Below, in pieces: positions 56,524 to 64,000 of a stretch of 64,000 nt of DNA. Source of the DNA: Chrysemys picta bellii. Taxonomy: Eukaryota; Chordata; Testudines; Emydidae. The translations under genes and the position numbers were made by a program. The notes beneath the pieces are model-generated. The model saw only the letters and a list, made by a program, of their open reading frames with translations, was not told the origin of the DNA and did not search any database. Numbering within the stretch: position 1 is the stretch's first letter; the number at the start of each line of letters is the position of its first letter. The stretch is from NCBI RefSeq assembly GCF_011386835.1, contig NC_088791.1, positions 56,997,498 through 57,061,497 of the forward strand, in the 5' to 3' direction.

Positions 56524-56649
56524 AATATTAGCAGGGGCGGCCCTAGACTAGCTGCCAGCAACTGGCGCCCTAGGTGAACCATGCAATCGCCCCCCTCCCA
56601 TCACACCTTGACAGCCCCCTCCCTCCTGTAGATCCCCTGGGGAGGCAGA

Positions 56650-57449
56650 TCAGCATTATATATCACTAACGCTGTTGCAAGCATCGCAAGGCATTTTGGG
56701 GAAGGGTTAAAGGTGTGAGTGTGGAATGGAAGATTCCTTTGCAGGCTGAAGAGGCCAGAGGGGGAAGGAGAAAGAAAGCAGAGAACGGGTTAACTTGACA
56801 CTCCAGCTCACTCAGTCAGAAAATAAGGCCCAAGGCTGCAACTCACAGCGACCAGCCATAAGAAAGGAAGATGCAGCTGAACAGACCTGCAGAGGCAGCC
56901 CATAACGAGCGAGACAAGCGAAGGCCACCACGGAGGAAAACAAAAAGGACAACAAAGTCTAGCTGGTGTGTTTTGGGAAAGTTGAGGATACCACAGAAAG
57001 TCGGTTTTGACTAGTACGAAGAGCATCAGGAGCAGAAGTCCCTGAACGGAACACCCCCAAAGGAACTCAGGACTTAAAACCCTCCTGAGAGCTGGAGCAC
57101 CTCGGAGATCACAGCGGACCCCGGACGACCTGGGCCCAGAACAAGAACTCCCGTCCACCTCTCCCCCTCTTCTTCTTACGTTACACCCAGGCTTGGCCAG
57201 CCTCAGGTAGTGCAGGTGTGAGTAACAAAGTGGGTTAGGCTTGGGGCATTAACACTTTCTTCCTTCCTCTGAGTGACATGGGGAAACCCCCCTCCCACAG
57301 CACTCTCCGCTGTTATTTTATTATTTTATTAATAAAGCTTTAAAACTTAAGACACTTGGTGTGTTTCATCATCTCCTCCCCAAACGATCCTGTGGCCTCA
57401 GCCTGATCACCTGACGCCTCAGGCCGATTGGTAACAGAACTCTGTCACA
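56650..57449 (+). mobile_element. Endogenous retrovirus 5' LTR
   Basis: The segment ends ACTCTGTCACA at 57449. AATAAAG lies at 57331-57337 in an AT-rich patch, and a primer-binding-site-like TGGTGGAGA begins at 57454, giving U3-R-U5 order. The left end is not certain (a TGTAGATCC near 56627 or TGTTGCAAG near 56672 are candidates). The reverse-strand frame at 56808-57158 is not credible. Confidence 0.55.
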
Positions 57450-57992
57450 GATTTGGTGGAGAATTGCGGAGGGGGGAGCCCTGCGGAGCGCACCAACTGT
57501 TTTGCCCTTGGTATTTCATGTTGATTCTGTCCGGCACTGTTGGTTTTACATGTTGAGGATTTTATAATTAAAGGTGTGCCCACTCTCAGCCATAGAAGGT
57601 CTGAGAACCGGAGAGAGGTTTAGCATTCCTCTCTCCACCCCGGTTGGCGGAGGTAGGGTGCAGGTGGGTATACTCCCGGTTGTAGAAGTCCCGGGTAATA
57701 GGAGGGGAGGACTCAGGGAGTCTCGCTCCACGTATATAATCCTCGGTGCATACACCCTCAGCCGTAGCGTGCCTGAGCTGAAGAGGAGGACATAGGGTGT
57801 CTCGCTCTGCCCAGGAAGGGTTTTGGTATATGGACCCTCGGTGATATCGGACCAAATAATATGGAGGGAGGCTTAGCATCTCTCCCCCCAGCCCAAGGGG
57901 GGTGAACATTGTAAGCCCCGGTGCTGGCGTGGGCTATGTGAAATCTCAAGTAATTAAAAATCTTCAAAGTTGTACTAACAAATTGTGATAAC
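57450..57992 (+). other. Retroviral leader with primer binding site
   Basis: TGGTGGAGA at 57454-57462 matches the complement of a tRNA-Ala 3' end in nine bases, then diverges. The leader then carries three or four related blocks built on CYCTCRGCCRTAG...CTGAG and GGGAGTCTCGCTC, about 100 bases apart. No gene lies here. Confidence 0.45.
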
Positions 57993-59440
57993 ATGTTCAG
58001 GAAACAGAAGGGTACAGCGGCGGACTCGGGAGTCCCGCAGTCGTGGGCAATGGCATCAACAATGGGTTCAAGGCTAAACGCACGGGCATTAGGGAGCGTG
58101 GAATTGGAAGTCTGGCTGCCCAGCCCACTGGTGTCACGGGAGGTGGTGGACCTAATGCCTGAGCCACAGGGGAGGCAGCAAAGAGGGATGGAACCCTGCT
58201 GCCTCTTTCAAAGGGGGGTGAGGACCTCTCCCGGTTGGAGAGGGCTCTCACCAAGGTGGGATATAATCCCTGGGGTTCCGTAGCGGAGCTGCAAAAAAAA
58301 GTACAGATTTGACAGGATTTGTTAGACCTGTATGCCAAGTATAAAAAGCAGAAGGGTAAAAACCTACGAGCAGCTGTGGAATTAATCTGGACTGCAGCAG
58401 CCATGTGGTTTCAAATGTTGTTAGGACAGAAAGAGGAGAAGGAAAGAAGTGTTTACCCAACAGCTGGTGGAAATTGAGCAACTAAAAGCACAAATCACTA
58501 ACCAGGCAGCAACCCAGGCCTATGCCCAGGACAAGTTGCAAGCCTTAAGACAGGACTTCCAGGCGGAAAAGGCGGAACGCACCTGCCTGGAAGCACTGGC
58601 TAAGCAAGTACCAGTCCTTCAGGGACTCGTTAAAGACTTGACCATCCATGCTCAGCATACACCACAACGGCAGTGTGCTCGCCATGAAAGGGAAATTGAG
58701 TAGTTAAAACGTCAGTGGACCGTGCGTTTGGTCCAAGTGGCAAGCCTCACGGGGGATGATTTGGGTGACCCATGTGAGGGCTTTGATTTCTCCCTTTGCA
58801 AGGATCCCCAAGGGTCAGTGGATTCTTGTTGCACCCCCATAGCGGCCCTCATTAAGACCAAAGAGAGATCCACTGAATAACTTCAGGAGAGGGCCTGGGT
58901 CCAGACTCAGCATGTTACAGCCAGAATTCAGAGTCCGCTGCGCCCGGAGGACATCTCTATGCTGGCTCGTGAGCTTGGCCCCTTCAAAACAGAAAAGGCC
59001 ACCACCTGGCTCCTTTCCCTCTGAAACATCATACATGTAAATAGTTTGTCCCAGCAAGAAATTGAGCGGGTGCTCACCTCTGCCAGCCCATAAAAACCGC
59101 GGTGGTCGAATTGCAAGAAGAAGGGTTGCTCATTGTTCGAGCCGTGGCAGACGTGCTTCTTTCCACTAAAAAACCCTCAAAGTATCTATCTAACCTAGAT
59201 CAGGTCCCGGGGCAAACCAGGTTAAATTATTTTTATCAACAGAGTTTGATTGCAGCGGTCCTGGAGTAAATCCAGCCGACAAACGCGGCACAGAGCCACT
59301 TGTCCCAGCTCCCATGGACCGTGGCCCAGTTACGGGAACTTACAGAAGGGAATGGTGAAGGGATAACTTCGGGCTCTGGGCCAAAAATAAACCTGCCACT
59401 TAAAAGGCATTATAAAATAAAATTAAGCAAATTGCTAAGC
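57993..59440 (+). pseudogene. Endogenous retrovirus gag, broken
   Basis: An ATG at 57993 opens a frame of 96 codons. A second open piece (58449-58703) in another frame reads as a Gln/Ala/Leu-rich coiled coil, followed by a stop and further fragments to about 59440. Position after LTR, PBS and leader, and the coiled-coil character, support gag, the structural protein that assembles the particle. No zinc knuckle, protease, RT or env is present. Multiple stops and frame breaks make it inactive. Confidence 0.5.
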
Positions 59441-60464
59441 ATTTCGGGAAACCAGTTAAAAGGGTGAAAGAAGTTTTTAAAAGTTTCCATTACCTGGAGT
59501 GTATAATTTTTCATTTCTACAGCTGTTGAAGGTAGAAATGAGGTTGAGGTTGCAGTTCAATGATTAGTAACATACACTCACTTACCTATTAAAACAGCTA
59601 GTTACAGCGTTTACATGGAAACAAAATGACCTTTTTCGACGTTATAACCCGACACCGGTTGTTTGGAAAGTAATCCCCTTGCTCACGGTTACCCGCTTGG
59701 AGTGTGATGTCATCACTTTCGTAGTCTATTAAGCATTAACACTGTTACTTTTCTTTTATGGACCTCATTTATTACATGTGAACCAGTTATAACAAAGAAA
59801 AGTTCATAATTATACAGCCCGATAATAAAGATAAAGTTTAATAACGCTTAAAGATATTCACATTTTGGATTTATAATGCTGAAAGATGTTCTTCTTTATT
59901 CTTTGGCACCAAGAAACACAATTTTCCACAGTATTCGCTCAATTCTTAACCATCTACCTGTGACGTGTGTTAAAATGACGGTTTGACATGTATCAATTCG
60001 CGATATCTCTGCTCTACATGAATTTCTGGCTATGCGACCTTGATGTATATTCGAGTTACGTGTCACTAGCATTGCAGTTCTTGCCGCTGGTGGATGTGTT
60101 TCATTGTGGCTGAGTTATTGCTTATCAAAATTGTGGAGTGGATCATCTTGACCCTGTCGCAAATTGAAAAAAAAATTCACTAAAATATTATTTATTTTTG
60201 CAGTAAATAAAAGATTTGACATATTAATAAATTCTCAGAAATGTAGAGAAATGAATTATAGTTCATATTCCCTCCGTACGCGCCTGGGAATTGAAATAAT
60301 GACATCTTCATTATTGTATTTGTATTTTTTTTTCATCTTTTTCACTTTTTTTTCATTTGATTTTTTTTTATTGATTTTTTCCTTGAATGTGGTGCCCCTT
60401 TTAACTTGGCACCCTAGGCGACTACCTAGTTCGCCTATACGGACGGGCCACCTCTGAACATTAG

Positions 60465-60715
60465 TAGAATGAGAGTTTGCGCTCCAGTAATGAGATACAC
60501 TCATCACATAGAGTGGCACGGTGAAGCAAAGGCATTTGTGTACACTCAGCATTGAGGCAGAGTCAGAAACATTTGTTTTTTGAATGAGTTTTCAGGCTGT
60601 TATTAGAACAAACCACTGTACTAAATGCAACAGGTTGTGATCCTTCTAAAACTCCCAGTGGGTTATTTCCTCTGCTGGACAAAATACCAAATCATGGCCG
60701 TATCTGAATCTCTTG
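60465..60715. other. No gene seen
   Basis: Short stretch of plain sequence between the hAT-like element and the SINE. Confidence 0.4.
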
Positions 60716-61185
60716 TGGCTAATAATAATAATGTTTATAGTACATTTGTAGTACTTATATGGCCCCCATTACTGTAATATCTAAGTGCCTTGGAGTATTT
60801 AATGGATTTATCCTCACAACACCATGATGAGATAGGGAAGTGCTATTACTCCCATTTTACAGATGGGGAACTGCAGCACAGAGAGACTAAGGGCTGAATG
60901 CTCAAAAGTTGGAGGTTAGGAGCCTAAGTAGAAGTTAGGAGCCTAATTCTCTTCTTGAGGATTCAGCCCTAAGGGCCAGATTTTTAAAGGTATTTAGGCA
61001 TCTAAAGATGCACATAGGCACCCAATGGGATTTTCAAAAGCGTCTGGGTGCCTAACCCATGGGTGCCTTTCTGCATCTGTAGGCACCAAATACCCTTAAA
61101 ATGTGACCTTAAGTGATGTGCCCAAGGTTACACAGGAAGCCTATAGCAGGGCAGGGTATTAAATTTACATGTTCAAAATCCTAGA
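60716..61185 (-). repeat. MIR-like SINE split by palindromic MITEs
   Basis: The region 60775-60895 (TCCCATTTTACAGATGGGG, CAGCACAGAGAGACTAAG) is the reverse of the family seen at 29180 and continues at 61105 (GATGTGCCCAAGGTTACACAGG). Between them lie two palindromic units: CTGAATGCTCAAAAG...GAGGATTCAGCCC (about 60893-60972) and GGGCCAGATTTTTAAAGG...CCTTAAAATGTGACC (60974-61110). Confidence 0.65.
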
Positions 61186-61604
61186 CTAGTGTCGCAGACA
61201 CAGGACCATCCTTCCTTTCTATTAGCACTTTAACATGCTGAACACTTCGATGGTCCAAAACATTAGGTCATTTAGAAGGAACTTGAAACCCAGACTATTT
61301 CATTTAAAATTCTACTTTGAGCATATTGGACTCAAAAATATGAACTTTAGGACATCTTTTCTTGCTGGAGAGGTCAGGAACAAAGGGGAATATTCATAGG
61401 ATATGGGAGTGCCCAAATATCAGCATGGAGGCAGGTTTTTATATGACTCATGTTTGTGTTTGCATCAGGATCTACAGTTTGAATTTGAGGCCAATGATCT
61501 TGGAGGTGCTCCGAGTTTAAGGAGAAGCTCTGGTTATTGGCTTTTGAGGTCTATATTAGCACTTAAGATGACTGATTGTCCCAGACATATATTTCAGGGG
61601 AATA
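61186..61604. other. No gene seen
   Basis: AT-rich sequence with no recognised feature. Confidence 0.4.
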
Positions 61605-61678
61605 AGGGCCTGATCCTCTTCCCATTGAAATCGATGCTGAAATTCCAGTTGACTTCAATGGGGCAGGATCAGGCCCTA
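61605..61678. repeat. Palindromic MITE, well preserved
   Basis: GGGCCTGATCCTCTTCCC and GGGGCAGGATCAGGCCC are near-perfect inverted ends around a core with CCATTGAAATCGAT and GACTTCAATGG. It is the clearest member of the palindromic family. Confidence 0.7.
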
Positions 61679-61689
61679 ATTCTGACAGA

Positions 61690-62252
61690 TATTTAACTTC
61701 AACAATTAGCTTCCACAGTTGTAAACAAACTCCATGCAGTATATACAACTAGATTTTGGAGGTTGTTTAGCTGACAGGTGATGAGTTTGATGAGTTAAGT
61801 CTCAAACGCTTTCTTCTTCAGCTTCAAGAGCATCTTCCTGATGTTACCCCAATGATAGTTCCTTCATACTGCTGAATCATATCTTGGCATTATTCCACAT
61901 GCAAAACTCCCACTAAAACCAGTATGACTCTGTATTAAACATCTTTCCTATGATACAACCATTGCTTGGAGTATGTGTTTGTATTTGTGCATATTGCTTC
62001 CTCTACCTCATCCCCTCTCATCCCTCCATTTTGTGAGTTTTCCTTTTGGCTAGTTGTTTTTCTTAAAGGTTTATGTTCCAATTTTGAACAGAAATAACAT
62101 TCTCATGATTTATGATGTGTCAGAAGCCTGCTCTGCTGTTATTTTTATGGCATAGGAGTACATAATATAACTTTATGAATTGTAGGATGTCACATTCTTA
62201 CACTTTATGATATGAGATTATGAACTGTAATATTAATGTGCTCTGACAGAAA
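61690..62252. other. No gene seen
   Basis: AT-rich sequence, no recognised feature. Confidence 0.4.
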
Positions 62253-62611
62253 ATAAGAACATAAAAATGGCCATATTGGATTAGACCAATGGTCCATCTA
62301 GCCCAGTATCCTGTCTTCTGACAGTGGCCAGTGCCAGATGCTTCAGAGGGAGTAAGCAGAGCAGGGCAATTTAACTGAGTGATCCATCCCCTATAGTCCA
62401 GTCCCAGCTTTTGGCAGTCAGAGTTTTAGGGACACACAGAGCATGGGGTTGCATCCCTGACCATGTTGGCTAATAGCCATTGATGGACCTATCCTCCAGG
62501 ATCATATCTAATTATTTTTTGAACTCCATTATAGTTTTGGCTTTCACAACATCCCCTGGCAAAGAGTTCCACAGGTTGACTGTGCGTTGTGTGAAGAAAT
62601 ACTTCCTTTAA
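62253..62611 (-). mobile_element. CR1 LINE 3' region, antisense
   Basis: AGAACATAAAAATGGCCATA, CCAATGGTCCATCTAGCCC, GAGTTCCACAGGTTGACTG and GTGTGAAGAAATACTTCCTT in this order are the reverse of the well-known CR1 3' part found in turtles and birds. Noncoding remnant, both ends truncated. Confidence 0.85.
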
Positions 62612-62697
62612 AGTATGACAACGCATCTAATTAGGTTCCAACTCCATTACAAAACCTACTGTGTTGGGGCACTGAGTTACCAAAAAGTATGGTTAAA

Positions 62698-63486
62698 GCA
62701 ACAGAGAGTCCTGTGGCACCTTTAAGACTAACAGATGTATTGGAGCATAAACTTTCGTGGGTGAATGCCCACTTCGTCAGATGCATGTAATGGAAATTCC
62801 TAGGGGCAGGTATAAATATGCTGGCAAGAATCAGTCTGGAGATAACGAGGTTAGTTCAATCAGGGAGGGTGAGGTCCTCTGCTAGCAGTTGAAGTGTGAA
62901 CACCAAGGGAGGAGAAACTGCTTCTGTAGTTGGCTAGCCATTCACAGTCTTTGTTTAATCCTGATCTGATGGTGTAAAATTTGCAAATGAACTGGAGCTC
63001 AGCAGTTTCTCTTTGGAGTCTGGTCCTGAAGTATTTTTGCTCTAAGATGGCTACCTTTACATCTGCTATTGTGTGGCCAGGGAGGTTGAAGTTTTCTTCT
63101 ACAGGTTTTTATATATTGCCATTCTTGATATGCCATCATGTGCCAGCAATGCCCCTCTGCTATGTACATCGGCCAAACTGGACAGTCACTACGTAAAAGG
63201 ATAAATGGACACAAGTCAGATATCAGGAATGGCAATATACAAAAACCTGTAGGAGAATACTTCAACCTCCCTGGCCACACAATAGCAGATGTAAAGGTAG
63301 CCATCTTACAGCAAAAATACTTCAGGACCAGACTCCAAAGAGAAACTGCTGAGCTCCAGTTCATTTGCAAATTTGACACCATCAGATCAGGATTAAACAA
63401 AGACTGTGAATGGCTAGCCAACTACAGAAGCAGTTTCTCCTCCCTGGGTGTTTACAGATCCAGACTAACACGGCTACCCCTCTGAT
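62698..63486. mobile_element. Penelope-like insertion, inverted dimer with GIY-YIG arm
   Basis: The left part 62698 to about 63130 is antisense and the right part to 63486 is sense. The shared region forms inverted arms of about 230 bp (about 62900-63130 and 63220-63450). The exact 12-bp duplication AGTATGGTTAAA lies at 62686-62697 and 63487-63498. The left part begins exactly where the right part's tail lacks sequence, so the two together cover the whole 3' region once. Confidence 0.88.
63138..63485 (+). CDS. GIY-YIG endonuclease domain of Penelope-like element (fragment)
   Basis: This 115-residue open frame begins with a CQQCPSAMYIGQTGQSL segment: two cysteines, then the YIG motif at residues 10-12 (usually preceded by a GIY-like stretch), with R19, R21 and H25 in the following helix (LRKRINGHKSDI). 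The downstream part (VGEYFNLPGHTIADVKVAIL) is the usual second half. In Penelope-like elements this domain nicks the target so that the RT can prime. No RT lies upstream, the start is internal to the domain, and the end (VYRSRLTRLPL) is produced by a deletion fused to the tail. The product cannot act alone. Confidence 0.75.
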   Translation: MCQQCPSAMYIGQTGQSLRKRINGHKSDIRNGNIQKPVGEYFNLPGHTIADVKVAILQQKYFRTRLQRETAELQFICKFDTIRSGLNKDCEWLANYRSSFSSLGVYRSRLTRLPL

Positions 63487-63498
63487 AGTATGGTTAAA

Positions 63499-64000
63499 AT
63501 ATGATTTGCTCATATCTATATAGAGCAGAGCTCAATTTTAAGCATATCATTGCACTATCACGATTCAGCTGGATGCCCTAGCAAAGTGGTAGTACAGACG
63601 GGAACTCTGTGTAATATAATATGCTTATATTTTAATTGTATTAATACAATATATTATATATATTATAGTTCCACAAATGCATCTATATATCTATATCTAT
63701 AATTCCACAAAACCTGGCAGAACTGAAAAATATAAGGATATTTTTTACTAGCAGCTTTCAAGTTTAGAGTGAAACAACTATAATAGGCTAATAGTTTTGT
63801 ATGTTCCCCATTATGTTAGCTTTGTATTTTTGGCTTTGTATTAGATGGATGCGATAGCAAATTTTCTGTTATTTTAGACTTCACACACTGTGATATCTTG
63901 CAAGATGTAACTTCTTATTCATCAAGACATCTTGTAAGTACTTTTTACAATTAAATTTGTGCAAAGCTTACCAAGGTAAAATATAATTACAAGTGTTTTG
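63499..64000. other. AT-rich sequence with TA-rich tract, no gene
   Basis: A TATA-rich stretch at about 63617-63705 (ATATATTATATATATTATAG, CTATATATCTATATC) is followed by plain AT-rich DNA to the window end. Confidence 0.45.

Larger units (their letters stand above)
56532..60456. mobile_element. Large hAT-like element containing retroviral sequence
   Basis: Left end CAGGGGCGGCCCTAG and right end GGGCCACCTCTG are imperfect inverted copies. The flanks AATATTAG (56524-56531) and AACATTAG (60457-60464) match in 7 of 8 bases. The outer parts share the CGCCCTAGGTGAACC / TTCGCCTA...CCTAGGCGACTACC wording. Between them lies a retroviral LTR, leader and gag to about 59440. The stretch 59450-60400 is AT-rich yet CpG-containing and has no transposase frame. 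Confidence 0.7.

Noticed and set aside
56808..57158. A 116-codon frame with a hydrophobic stretch, minus strand
   Set aside because: It runs antisense within the retroviral LTR and has no family resemblance.

Overview
The window looks like nuclear DNA from an amniote, most likely a turtle. That is inferred from recognised repeat families (CR1 LINEs, Penelope-like elements with GIY-YIG tails, DIRS-like retroelements, hAT and Harbinger MITEs, MIR-like SINEs); no database search was possible. It is AT-rich and gene-poor. I recognise no complete host protein-coding gene. The best hint of host coding sequence is one 98-nt candidate exon at 34623-34720 with good splice-site context. The reading frames that can be explained belong to mobile elements.

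Layout. 1-4900: a solo LTR (29-1232), a Harbinger-type element with an intact Myb/SANT-like ORF (2250-2717, minus), a CR1 fragment holding a small hAT MITE, and a 993-bp region bounded by 60-bp inverted repeats. 5073-6927: copy A (minus, 3' truncated) of an unclassified transposase-like gene. 7000-10300: old LINE sequence split by a hAT element packed with palindromes, a Harbinger MITE and a 5S rRNA-derived stretch. 10300-20600: mostly plain AT-rich DNA with a second solo LTR (14321-15521, plus) and scattered MITEs. 20640-25660: a decayed DIRS-like retroelement with a hAT MITE nested in it and a sister MITE 1.7 kb away. 25700-38100: Penelope tails, SINEs, a small hAT, the candidate exon and a decayed CR1. 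38100-50700: a dense cluster of hAT elements (several with exact 8-bp target duplications, one nested in another), an antisense LTR and a broken Penelope element. 52508-54760: copy B of the transposase-like gene on the plus strand, apparently full length, with a TATA-like box, a 561-codon frame carrying two stops, and a polyadenylation signal. 56532-60456: a 3.9-kb hAT-like element containing an endogenous retroviral LTR, leader and broken gag. 60700-64000: SINE, CR1 and a Penelope insertion in inverted-dimer form.

The most interesting objects are the two transposase-like copies, 46 kb apart in opposite orientation. Each carries nonsense changes at positions that are intact in the other copy. 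Both carry a cluster of TGATGCAAT-like sites (the C/EBP-ATF composite motif) upstream of the start codon. Also notable are three Penelope tail insertions in foldback form with 12-14 bp target duplications, the palindrome array at 7561-8090, and the retroviral segment inside a hAT-like element. The elements do not form a pathway; the window is a layered record of transposition, and target duplications give the relative order of several insertions.
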